The notes under the pieces were generated by a model. The model was not told where the DNA came from, ran no database searches, and saw only the letters and a program-made list of their open reading frames with translations. DNA of 22,863 nucleotides from JAVBLQ01 sp031553435 (GTDB lineage: Bacteria; Bacteroidota; Bacteroidia; Bacteroidales; Azobacteroidaceae), in NCBI GenBank assembly GCA_031553435.1, contig JAVBLQ010000056.1:1-22863 (forward strand), given 5' to 3'. Below are positions 1 through 6,745 of the stretch, one piece after another (within the stretch, counting starts at the first letter, position 1; each line of letters starts with the position of its first letter). The position numbers and the translations under genes were made by a program.

Positions 1-181
1 TTAAAAACCTGCTGGATGAAATGCCTGAATACCTGTTGATGGGTAGAAGCGTGAAAGTGAGGGAGTCGAAAACAAAGATGAGTTCAATACCCGCATGATC
101 AACCATGTTAAAGTAATTTTCACCCCCAACACGACATTTAAGCGGATGTTGGAAGAGATCAGTTTTGAGAGGGTGGAATAA
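1..181 (+). pseudogene. HU-family DNA-binding protein (Bacteroidales HU-HIG type), 3' fragment, internally deleted and frameshifted
   Basis: Two forward frames together read like the C-terminal half of the long HU-family proteins of Bacteroidales, nucleoid-associated DNA-binding proteins. From base 3 one frame gives NLLDEMPEYLLMGRSVK and closes at TGA 96-98. The frame one base over gives SEGVENKDEFNTRM and then HVKVIFTPNTTFKRMLEEI, ending at TAA 179-181. In intact relatives, as I remember them, the DNA-binding arm (of the type LGELGTFR) lies between these two blocks. Here it is missing, so about 12 residues plus the reading frame have been lost near bases 47-58. The N-terminus lies outside the window. 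The family call comes from remembered family sequence, not a search; a sequencing or assembly error at the contig edge is an alternative to a true pseudogene. Confidence 0.6.
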
Positions 182-190
182 AGTGAAAAG

Positions 191-222
191 AACGGGTGGG
201 ATTTTTCCTGCCCGTTTTTAAT
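191..222 (+). terminator. Intrinsic terminator after the HU fragment
   Basis: A 10-bp stem, AACGGGTGGG (191-200) against CCTGCCCGTT (207-216), with two G-T wobbles and a 6-nt loop, runs straight into a T-rich tail. It begins 9 nt after the HU stop codon, so it most likely ends that transcript. Confidence 0.75.
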
Positions 223-224
223 TA

Positions 225-255
225 TTTCCATTTTTCAATTCATTCACTATCTTTG
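225..255 (+). promoter_or_regulatory. Candidate Bacteroidetes promoter for the sigma/anti-sigma operon
   Basis: TATCTTTG at 248-255 matches the Bacteroidetes -7 element TAnnTTTG. TTTC at 225-228 lies 19 nt upstream, one base away from the -33 element TTTG and at the usual spacing. It would give a leader of about 90 nt before the start codon at 355. No other candidate is as good in this gap. Confidence 0.5.
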
Positions 256-354
256 TATAGCGCCGGAATATTGAAAATTTACGAAATTGTTATAGGGTAT
301 TTTCCTTGTTACCGATCTTATTAGTAAAAGGGTGAATATAAAAACAATTTAGTT

Positions 355-1617
355 ATGAAAGCACAATTGAAACAAACCGTATTCAGCTTCTTATTACTCG
401 GATTATTTATTGCATGGATGCCGTTGCAAGCTGAGAATGACAGCCATTATTTTTCTGTAAATGGTGTTGTTAAAGATAAATCCAATAACAAAAAATTAGA
501 ATTTGTTACTGTCTCTATTCCCGGAACCAATATCGGTACGGTGACTAATGATGACGGAGAATTTACACTCAAAATCAAAGACTCGTTGAAAGTGAATCAG
601 ATCGAACTTTCACGGGTAGGTTACTACAGTCAGAAAATTTCTGTTAACGGAAATAACATTGACAATCAAACATTTTACCTGAATGCCAATCCGAAAGTCT
701 TAAATGAGATTGTAGTTAAATCATGGAATGATCCGGCCGCCCTGGTTCTGGAAGCTATCAAGCGGATTGAGAAAAACTACAGCAATAACCCAAGTCTGCT
801 TACCGGTTTTTATCGCGAAACTGCTAAAAAAGGCCGGAATTATATCAATATTTCCGAAGCCATCATCAATATTTATAAAACCGAATATTCTAAAGATGCC
901 TATAGTGACAGGGTGAATATCTATAAAGGTCGTAAACTGTTGAGCGAAAAGGCAAGCGATACTTTAGCCGTGAAATTATTGGGTGGTCCGAACTTATCGA
1001 TCAATGCCGATTTTGTAAAAAATCCGGAAGTTTTGTTTGATCAGGAAACCATGTACGACTATAAATTCAAGATGGAAATGCCTACAGCCATCAATGACCG
1101 GCCGCAATTTGTTGTAAGTTTCGAACCGCAAGTGATATTGCCTTATCCGCTTTTCAACGGAAAATTATACATTGACCAGGAAACACTGGCCTTTACCAGC
1201 GCTGAATTTTCATTAGACATGAAAGACCGGAATAAAGTCACCGAAGTCATATTAAAACAAAAACCCAGAGGATTAAGATTCAAACCGGAAGAAGTTTCTT
1301 TTTTGGTTAATTATCAGTTGAGGAATGGTAAAGCACATTTGAACTATATCCGGAACGAAATCCGTTTCAAATGTGACTGGAAACGAAGACTTTTTGCAAC
1401 AAACTATACCGTAATGAGCGAAATGGTTGTCACCGAAAGCAAAGGTCAGAATGTTGCCGCCATTCCCCGTAAAGAATCATTCAATGCCAATGAATCTTTG
1501 AGTGATAAGGTGATGAGTTTTTATGATGAAAATTTCTGGGGATCATACAACATCATCGAACCTACGGAATCATTGGATTCGGCAGTGAAGAAATTGAAGA
1601 AACAACGGGAGAATTGA
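355..1617 (+). CDS. Secreted carboxypeptidase-regulatory-like domain protein, without STN domain or barrel
   Basis: A 420-residue exported protein of unknown exact function. Residues 1-26 are a signal peptide ending LQA. Residues about 33-118 form a CarboxypepD_reg-like beta-sandwich (SVNGVVKDKSNNKKLEF, GTVTNDDGEFTLKI, SRVGYYS), the domain that usually precedes a TonB-dependent receptor plug. No plug or receptor barrel follows. Instead there is a region of about 300 residues that begins with a block typical of Bacteroidetes regulatory-domain proteins (IEKNYSNNPSLLTGFYRE) and ends near the C-terminus with FWGSYNIIEP. The same architecture, with the same GFYRE-like and FWG-x-(Y/F)N blocks, recurs in the fourth gene of this operon (3046-4578), so the two are paralogues. 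The sigma factor begins 18 nt downstream. It is probably periplasmic or outer-membrane associated. A distant relation to DUF5686 proteins is possible but not shown. Confidence 0.75.
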   Translation: MKAQLKQTVFSFLLLGLFIAWMPLQAENDSHYFSVNGVVKDKSNNKKLEFVTVSIPGTNIGTVTNDDGEFTLKIKDSLKVNQIELSRVGYYSQKISVNGNNIDNQTFYLNANPKVLNEIVVKSWNDPAALVLEAIKRIEKNYSNNPSLLTGFYRETAKKGRNYINISEAIINIYKTEYSKDAYSDRVNIYKGRKLLSEKASDTLAVKLLGGPNLSINADFVKNPEVLFDQETMYDYKFKMEMPTAINDRPQFVVSFEPQVILPYPLFNGKLYIDQETLAFTSAEFSLDMKDRNKVTEVILKQKPRGLRFKPEEVSFLVNYQLRNGKAHLNYIRNEIRFKCDWKRRLFATNYTVMSEMVVTESKGQNVAAIPRKESFNANESLSDKVMSFYDENFWGSYNIIEPTESLDSAVKKLKKQREN

Positions 1618-1632
1618 AAATAGGAAATTGAA
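1612..1632 (+). repeat. Short heptamer array at the gene junction
   Basis: Three 7-nt units, AATTGAA, AATAGGA, AATTGAA, fill nearly the whole gap between the first regulatory-domain gene and the sigma gene. The stop codon TGA (1615-1617) lies inside the first unit. This is the smallest and weakest array of the 7-nt-period family seen in the window, and on its own could be chance. Confidence 0.4.
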
Positions 1633-1635
1633 ATC

Positions 1636-2175
1636 ATGGATTTACTTATTTTCAACAAAATAAAAAATAGCGATATCCAAGCTTATGAAAAACTCTTCAA
1701 AGAGTATTATAAGCCTCTTTGCCTCTATGCATATAATTTTGTTGAAAGATTAGAAGTTGCCGAAGAAATAGTTCAGGATGTGTTTTATATGATCTGGAAA
1801 GAAAGGGAAGGATTACAAATTATTGTTTCTTTGAAATCTTACCTCTATAAAGCAGTCAGGAATAAATCATTACAACACATAGAACATTTGCAGGTGCGGG
1901 AACGATACCAACATTTCATGATGGAAGTGGAACATGAAAACTACGCCTCCAATCCTGTAAATTCACTGGAATACAAACAATTAGATGAATATATCTCAAA
2001 AACATTGGATCAATTACCGGAAAGGAGACGAAAAATATTCAATATGAGCCGGTTTGAAGGAAAAAAATATACTGAAATTGCAGAAGAATTATCTATTTCC
2101 ATAAAAACCGTTGAAATTGAAATAAGTAAAACATTAGAGGCATTGAAAAAAAATATCGGGATTTATATCCATTGA
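1636..2175 (+). CDS. ECF-type RNA polymerase sigma-70 factor, Bacteroidetes family
   Basis: A 179-residue alternative sigma factor that directs RNA polymerase to a small set of promoters, normally including its own operon. Region 2 spans about residues 20-86 (YYKPLCLYAYNF, AEEIVQDVFYMIWKE, the core-binding helix and -10 recognition segment). Region 4 spans about 122-171 (LDQLPERRRKIFNMSRFEG followed by the helix-turn-helix KYTEIAEELSISIKTVE). The length and the LPERRRKIF-type motif fit the Bacteroidetes ECF family found beside FecR anti-sigma factors. The FecR gene starts 13 nt after its stop, so the pair are surely co-transcribed. Bacteroidetes ECF factors of this layout are held inactive by the neighbouring FecR protein until an outer-membrane signal arrives. 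Confidence 0.92.
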   Translation: MDLLIFNKIKNSDIQAYEKLFKEYYKPLCLYAYNFVERLEVAEEIVQDVFYMIWKEREGLQIIVSLKSYLYKAVRNKSLQHIEHLQVRERYQHFMMEVEHENYASNPVNSLEYKQLDEYISKTLDQLPERRRKIFNMSRFEGKKYTEIAEELSISIKTVEIEISKTLEALKKNIGIYIH

Positions 2176-2188
2176 AAAAATAAGAAGA

Positions 2189-3046
2189 ATGGAAGAAAAT
2201 AAAATCATATCAGATCAGATAAACATAGACAAAGCTTGGGATTGTTTACATAATCGCCTGGAAAAAGAAGATTTGATCCCTGTCCGGAATGTTGAATCGG
2301 AGAAAAAAATCCGTCGCCTGAAATTATTTGTCCGAAGCATCGCTGCGATCATAATACTTTTGATGATTAGTTCCATAGCAATTCATTTTATTTCCAGGAA
2401 AAATACTTCTCAAATGATGTTCGTGGAAAACCAGGATAAAAATAACACGCTGGTTAAAACGCTGAACGATGGAACCACCGTTTTCCTCGAACCCGATGCG
2501 TTGCTGAACTTTCCTGAAAAATTTGCATCCGGTTTCAGATTAGTCGATTTCAAAGGCGATGCTTTGTTCAGTGTAAAAAAAGATTCCAAACGGCCTTTTA
2601 TGATCCGGGCGGAAAATGTGATTATTGAAGTGGTCGGCACAACTTTCAATGTCAGATCTTTTACCGGTGACACTTTCGAATTATCTGTCAAAGAAGGCTG
2701 TGTTGCAGTGACATACAAAAAAAATGCTGAACACATATTGGTATATGCCGGAGAAACCGTTTTATTAAACCATGATAAATTAGAAAAAAAGCAAACGCCG
2801 GACAATGAAAAATTTACAACTTATGTGCAAAATATGCGTTTTAAAGATGAAAGCTTAGATAATATTGTCAAAGTTATCAATCTTATATCGGATAAAAAAA
2901 TTGTTTTTTCTGACGAATCGCTGAAAAACAGGATGTTGACAGTCACATTCAATAATGATAACACGCAATCGATGGTCGAACTGATTTGCATGGCATTGAA
3001 CCTGAAACAAACAACATCCGGCGATACCATTTTGATTTCACAATAA
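2189..3046 (+). CDS. FecR-family anti-sigma factor with DUF4974 C-terminal domain
   Basis: A 285-residue inner-membrane anti-sigma factor. The cytoplasmic segment (residues 1-46) should bind the sigma factor encoded just upstream. One transmembrane helix lies at about 47-68 (FVRSIAAIIILLMISSIAIHF). The periplasmic FecR domain follows (LNDGTTVFLEPDALLNFPE, FKGDALFSVKKDSKRPFMI, EVVGTTFNVRSF, VYAGE). The last 70 or so residues (RFKDESLDNIVKVIN to the end) match the DUF4974 pattern, which resembles an STN fold and is thought to contact the outer-membrane partner. Its stop overlaps the next start in TAATG (3044-3048), so translation of the partner is coupled. In the usual arrangement the partner is a SusC-like TonB receptor; here it is a barrel-less STN protein. 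Confidence 0.92.
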   Translation: MEENKIISDQINIDKAWDCLHNRLEKEDLIPVRNVESEKKIRRLKLFVRSIAAIIILLMISSIAIHFISRKNTSQMMFVENQDKNNTLVKTLNDGTTVFLEPDALLNFPEKFASGFRLVDFKGDALFSVKKDSKRPFMIRAENVIIEVVGTTFNVRSFTGDTFELSVKEGCVAVTYKKNAEHILVYAGETVLLNHDKLEKKQTPDNEKFTTYVQNMRFKDESLDNIVKVINLISDKKIVFSDESLKNRMLTVTFNNDNTQSMVELICMALNLKQTTSGDTILISQ

Positions 3047-4578
3047 TGAAACCTCTTGCATTCGGGATAATCTTTTGGCTCATTCTTATGCCTCGGCTTT
3101 GGTCACAGAATGAATTGAACGAAAAGATTTTTTTGCCCAAATCGAAAGGTAGCATATATGAAATGTTAAATATGGTCTCGGATATTTCCGGATATTTTTT
3201 CGTTTACGATAGCCATGTCATCAACAATGAGAAAAAAATAAAAATATCCAAAGGAGAATATTCCATCAAAGATGCAATTGCAAATATTGTCAAAGATGAC
3301 CAGGTACAGTTGAAGATTGTAGGCAAACATATTTTACTTTTTAAGGAGCAGAATCCGGATCTTATTAAAAAACAGGACAAAACAACACCTACAACGCAGA
3401 CATTTTTTTTATCCGGAGTAATCAGGGATAAAGAAACCCGGGACCCAATCTCTTTCGCCTCTGTGTCTCTGCCGAAAGGAGGAATCGGAACCATTGCCAA
3501 CAAAGATGGAGAATTCATACTCAAAATGCCGGATTCTTTGAAGCAGCAATCTGTCACATTTTCGCATATCGGATACTTATCTTCTACACTGCCTGTTATA
3601 CTTTTCTCCCAAAATAATGCAGATATTTATCTGGAAACTCATATTATTCCTATTCAGGAAATAATCGTTGGATTGGTTAATCCACAAAAACTTATCAAAG
3701 AAATGTTGGAAAAGAGAGAACGGAATTATTCTCTCAAACCGGTTTATCTGACCACATTTTACAGGGAAGGAACAGAAACGAAAAAAGGATTTGTCAACCT
3801 GACGGAAGCTATATTTAAGGTATATAAAACGTCTTATGATACAGAATCCTCTGATCATGTGAAGCTGTTGAAAATGAGAAAAATCAGCAGCACAAACGAA
3901 AAAGATTCTCTAGTTCTGAAAATGCAAGCCGGAATTCTGGCCTCACTCACACTCGATCTGGTAAAAACTCTACCTGATTTTCTCACTTTTGATGATGAAA
4001 ATCCCTATAATTATACAAAAATAGATATGGTGGTAACTGATTCCAGCCTGGCGCATATCATTGCATTCGAACCTAAAAAAAATATCAATCTGCCTTTATA
4101 TAAAGGAGAGTTGTATATTGACGCTGAAAATTCGGCATTACTCAAAGCCCGTTTTCAAATCAATCCTGAAAAAATCGAAAAGGCGGAAGATATTTATGTA
4201 CTGAAAAAAAGCAAAGACATCGATATCAAACCTCAGGAAATAACATATATGGTTTCGTACAGGCCGTGGAATGGTAAGTATTATGTCAATCATATTCGTG
4301 GAGATCTGACTTTCAAAATAAAAAATAAAAAACAAATTTTCTCACGGGCTACAAATATTCATACATACTTTGAAATGGCGACCTGTAAAATAGATACCAC
4401 CAACGTGAAACGGATTCCATCCAAAGAAAGCATCTCATCCAAAACCGTTTTTTCCGATACTCATTTTGTTTACGACAAAACTTTCTGGGGAGATTTCAAT
4501 GTCATACAGGCCGAAGATCAGTTGAGTGAATCCATCGCCCGCATTTCTGCGAAGATTGAGGAGAATGAGGATGATTGA
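3046..4578 (+). CDS. STN and carboxypeptidase-regulatory-like domain protein, without plug or barrel
   Basis: A 510-residue exported protein and the likely sensory partner of the FecR protein. The ATG at 3046 was chosen over an upstream ATG at 2986 because it is followed directly by a signal peptide (residues 1-20) and overlaps the fecR stop as TAATG. Order: an STN (secretin/TonB short N-terminal) domain at about 26-100 (SIYEMLNMVSDISGYFFVYD, YSIKDAIANIVKDD, LKIVGKHILLFKE); a CarboxypepD_reg-like domain at about 121-200 (LSGVIRDKETRDPISFASV, GTIANKDGEFILKM, FSHIGYLS); then about 300 residues paralogous to the 355-1617 product (NYSLKPVYLTTFYRE, near-C-terminal FWGDFNVIQ). In TonB receptors the STN domain carries the signal to FecR, but no plug or 22-strand barrel is present here. 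The ligand and anchoring are unknown. A hairpin follows the stop. Confidence 0.82.
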   Translation: MKPLAFGIIFWLILMPRLWSQNELNEKIFLPKSKGSIYEMLNMVSDISGYFFVYDSHVINNEKKIKISKGEYSIKDAIANIVKDDQVQLKIVGKHILLFKEQNPDLIKKQDKTTPTTQTFFLSGVIRDKETRDPISFASVSLPKGGIGTIANKDGEFILKMPDSLKQQSVTFSHIGYLSSTLPVILFSQNNADIYLETHIIPIQEIIVGLVNPQKLIKEMLEKRERNYSLKPVYLTTFYREGTETKKGFVNLTEAIFKVYKTSYDTESSDHVKLLKMRKISSTNEKDSLVLKMQAGILASLTLDLVKTLPDFLTFDDENPYNYTKIDMVVTDSSLAHIIAFEPKKNINLPLYKGELYIDAENSALLKARFQINPEKIEKAEDIYVLKKSKDIDIKPQEITYMVSYRPWNGKYYVNHIRGDLTFKIKNKKQIFSRATNIHTYFEMATCKIDTTNVKRIPSKESISSKTVFSDTHFVYDKTFWGDFNVIQAEDQLSESIARISAKIEENEDD

Positions 4579-4629
4579 ATAGTTTATATTAAACTATCTT
4601 TTGCCCTTAGCCTTTCGCCTTTTGCAAAA
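4579..4629 (+). terminator. AT-rich hairpin followed by a GCCTTTT-type heptamer array
   Basis: ATAGTTTA (4579-4586) pairs with TAAACTAT (4590-4597) around a 3-nt loop directly after the stop codon, followed by CTTTT: a weak intrinsic terminator for the four-gene operon. Right behind it GCC recurs at 4603, 4610 and 4617 and GCA at 4624, an exact 7-nt period with units GCCCTTA, GCCTTTC and GCCTTTT. This array is direct, not folded. Confidence 0.55.
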
Positions 4630-4678
4630 AAAATAATCCAAACTGATTTTTGAGATATATTTATTTCAAATTTCTACG

Positions 4679-4686
4679 TAAGTTTG
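4679..4686 (+). promoter_or_regulatory. Candidate -7 element of the tdk promoter
   Basis: TAAGTTTG fits the Bacteroidetes -7 consensus TAnnTTTG and would start transcription about 20 nt before the tdk ATG. No TTTG at the right -33 spacing was found, so the call rests on one element. Confidence 0.4.
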
Positions 4687-4713
4687 CAGACCAGTTCACT
4701 AAAATTTGATTAA

Positions 4714-5304
4714 ATGAGCATTTTTTTAGAATCAGCCGACCAGGGAAATTTTCACAGGGGAAGAATTGAAGTTATTTGTGGTTCTATGTTTTCCGGAAAA
4801 ACAGAAGAATTGATACGACGGTTAAAACGAGCCAAGTTTGCCCAACAAACCGTAGAAATATTCAAACCTGTGATAGATGTGAGATATGCTGAAGATGGAG
4901 TAGTGTCCCATGATCAAAATTCTATTTTATGTACCCCTGTTGAAAATTCAGCCAATATCCTTTTGTTATCTTCTGAAGTCGATGTGGTTGGAATTGATGA
5001 AGCTCAATTTTTTGACGAAGGCTTGATTTCTGTTTGCAATCAACTGGCTAACAATGGTATTCGTGTTATCATTGCCGGTTTGGATATGGATTTTAAAGGA
5101 AAACCGTTTGGCCCTATCCCTGATTTATGCGCCATTGCCGATGATGTTACCAAAGTCCATGCAATCTGTGTAAGATGCGGACAATTAGCTTCTTATTCCC
5201 ATCGCATGGTTCATGATGAAAAATTGGTTTTATTGGGAGAAAAACAAGAGTACGAACCATTGTGCAGATATTGCTACAATAAGGAGTTGAAAACTAAAAA
5301 CTAA
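4714..5304 (+). CDS. tdk: Thymidine kinase (type II)
   Basis: A 196-residue cytosolic enzyme that phosphorylates thymidine to dTMP with ATP in the pyrimidine salvage pathway. The P-loop GSMFSGKT lies at residues 23-30, and the Walker B/catalytic segment DEAQFF at 95-100, with Glu96 as the expected general base. The AGLDMDF block is at 121-127. Two cysteine pairs, C152-x2-C155 and C184-x2-C187, make the structural zinc site of type II (TK1-like, tetrameric) enzymes. Length is normal. It is a single gene with its own promoter candidate, convergent with the exporter at 5331-6653. Both stop codons lie within one AT-only inverted repeat. Confidence 0.97.
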   Translation: MSIFLESADQGNFHRGRIEVICGSMFSGKTEELIRRLKRAKFAQQTVEIFKPVIDVRYAEDGVVSHDQNSILCTPVENSANILLLSSEVDVVGIDEAQFFDEGLISVCNQLANNGIRVIIAGLDMDFKGKPFGPIPDLCAIADDVTKVHAICVRCGQLASYSHRMVHDEKLVLLGEKQEYEPLCRYCYNKELKTKN

Positions 5305-5339
5305 AAATATTGTCGTGCGTAAGCAAATTTTTAGTTTTT
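5296..5339. terminator. Bidirectional AT-only inverted repeat overlapping both convergent stop codons
   Basis: AAAAACTAAAAAT (5296-5308) is perfectly complementary to ATTTTTAGTTTTT (5327-5339) across an 18-nt loop. The left arm contains the tdk stop (TAA, 5302-5304). The right arm contains the exporter stop on the other strand (5331-5333). It can act as a terminator in both directions because each arm ends in A or T runs. The left arm region reads as AAAACTA heptamers (5290-5303), so this belongs to the 7-nt-period family. Confidence 0.65.
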
Positions 5340-6653
5340 AATTAACTCTTCCAGCCTTTTCTTGTATGTAGAGTCAGAAAAATACTTTCTTCCGATTACA
5401 TTGGGGATGGCGACACCCAAAGATATTCCTATTACTGTTAATGTTGCATTAATTCCGGATTCCAAAGTTTGGAATAATAATGGAAGTTGATCTGTTGCAG
5501 CAACATTACTAATACCCAGGATACCAATCATGGCTTTGTACATCAAAACTCCCGGAATCATCGGGATAACCGGAGGAATGGAGATAACATGTGCCGGAAC
5601 ATGTACTTTGAGTACCAGATAAATAGATACTATTCCTACAACTAAAGCTCCGCAAAAAGAACTTAATGGTAATCCGAAACCGGCATGATAGTGTAAAACA
5701 TTACGGGTCACTACTGCAACAGCTCCACCCAATGCACAAATTATCAATGTTTTGATGGGAACATTAAATAACATGGCAAATCCGGTCGCAGCAACAGCTG
5801 CCGCCAACGATATGACAATCCACCCGTCTATAGGTAGCAATTTAGCCTGGGGTAAAAGTGTATGGTGATGATCTTCCAGACTCAACATTTTGATAGACAA
5901 AACCATTCCGAAAGAAATAGCGCCTAATGTAATAAATACGATGATAGCCCTGGTCATACCAACAATTGAAAACCCATCGATCATATCGTCCAGACAGTTG
6001 ATGATAGGAACTCCGGGAATCAGAAATAATACGGAAGCAAAAATAGGATGTAGCGGAGTTGAACTGATCCCAAGCAATGTGCCTGCACCAGCTATCAAGA
6101 CCGCAATCGTAGCCGAAAATGCAATATTCAGGTACATGTTAAGGTTCCTGTGGTGCATCTCCTGACGACAAAAAATAGCAAATGACGACGCAATGGCTGT
6201 AGTAAAAAATGCGAACCAGTCGCATCCGAAAAGCTTACAGAATCCTCCGCAAGCAAATCCGATTCCTAAGATGATCAACCACCGGGGATAGTTTTTCTTT
6301 GCATTGGCTATCTCATTGAGATCTCTTTCGTATTCTTCAAGACTGTAATTTTTTTCAAAGGCAGTCCAGGTAAGGTTGCTGATTTTAGCTAAGGTGTCCA
6401 TATTCACTCCATGATTTGCACACTTCCGGAATTTTGTGATAGAATGATGTTCGTCACTGACGTTAATCATCAAAGTGGTGTAATTGATGTGCATATGGAA
6501 TTTATCCGCAGAAATTCCCATGAATAATGCAACACGACGCAAATTACGGTCTACTCGATTACTGTCGCCAAGGCTCTGGATTAAAAGTTGTCCTGTTCTG
6601 AGTAATAAATCCAGTTTTTTACCCAATAATATTTCGTCATTGTTGTCTGACAT
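5331..6653 (-). CDS. Threonine/serine exporter family protein (ThrE-like, fused DUF1212 and DUF3815 halves)
   Basis: A 440-residue inner-membrane protein of the ThrE family, known from Corynebacterium as an exporter of threonine and serine. The first 120 residues are soluble (LLLRTGQLLIQSLGDSNRV, then the conserved FHMHINYTTLMINV block). They are followed by about ten hydrophobic helices starting near residue 123. The two membrane parts correspond to ThrE (about residues 15-265) and ThrE_2 (about 285-430, from GWIVISLAAAVAATGFAMLF). In many bacteria these halves are separate genes; the fused form is common in Bacteroidetes. The substrate in this organism is inferred only. Upstream, on this strand, lies the inverted repeat at 6666-6739, which separates it from the acyl-CoA dehydrogenase gene. 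Confidence 0.88.
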   Translation of the reverse strand: MSDNNDEILLGKKLDLLLRTGQLLIQSLGDSNRVDRNLRRVALFMGISADKFHMHINYTTLMINVSDEHHSITKFRKCANHGVNMDTLAKISNLTWTAFEKNYSLEEYERDLNEIANAKKNYPRWLIILGIGFACGGFCKLFGCDWFAFFTTAIASSFAIFCRQEMHHRNLNMYLNIAFSATIAVLIAGAGTLLGISSTPLHPIFASVLFLIPGVPIINCLDDMIDGFSIVGMTRAIIVFITLGAISFGMVLSIKMLSLEDHHHTLLPQAKLLPIDGWIVISLAAAVAATGFAMLFNVPIKTLIICALGGAVAVVTRNVLHYHAGFGLPLSSFCGALVVGIVSIYLVLKVHVPAHVISIPPVIPMIPGVLMYKAMIGILGISNVAATDQLPLLFQTLESGINATLTVIGISLGVAIPNVIGRKYFSDSTYKKRLEELIKN

Positions 6654-6665
6654 AAAGTTTATTTA

Positions 6666-6739
6666 AATTGAAAACTGAAAGTGGAAAATTGAAAATGACA
6701 GATTACACATTTTCAATTTTCCACTTTCAATTTTCAATT
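6666..6739. repeat. 32-bp inverted repeat built of TTGAAAA-type heptamers
   Basis: The left arm (6666-6697) and right arm (6708-6739) are complementary over 32 bp with one mismatch, around a 10-nt loop. The left arm splits into 7-nt units TTGAAAA, CTGAAAG, TGGAAAA, TTGAAAA. The right arm is their complement. It starts 6 nt past the acyl-CoA dehydrogenase stop on the minus strand and lies 13 nt before the exporter start. It may stop or attenuate read-through from the dehydrogenase into the exporter gene, although it has no clear T tract. Confidence 0.85.
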
Positions 6740-6745
6740 CTTAAT

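Noticed and set aside
1..231. Minus-strand open frame of 76 codons at the left edge
   Set aside because: It lies opposite the HU fragment and its terminator, has no domain resemblance, and runs through the terminator hairpin; treated as a shadow.
2986..3045. Earlier ATG for the STN protein, adding 20 residues
   Set aside because: The added residues are encoded within the fecR 3' end and would block the signal peptide that begins at 3046, where the TAATG overlap is typical of coupled genes.
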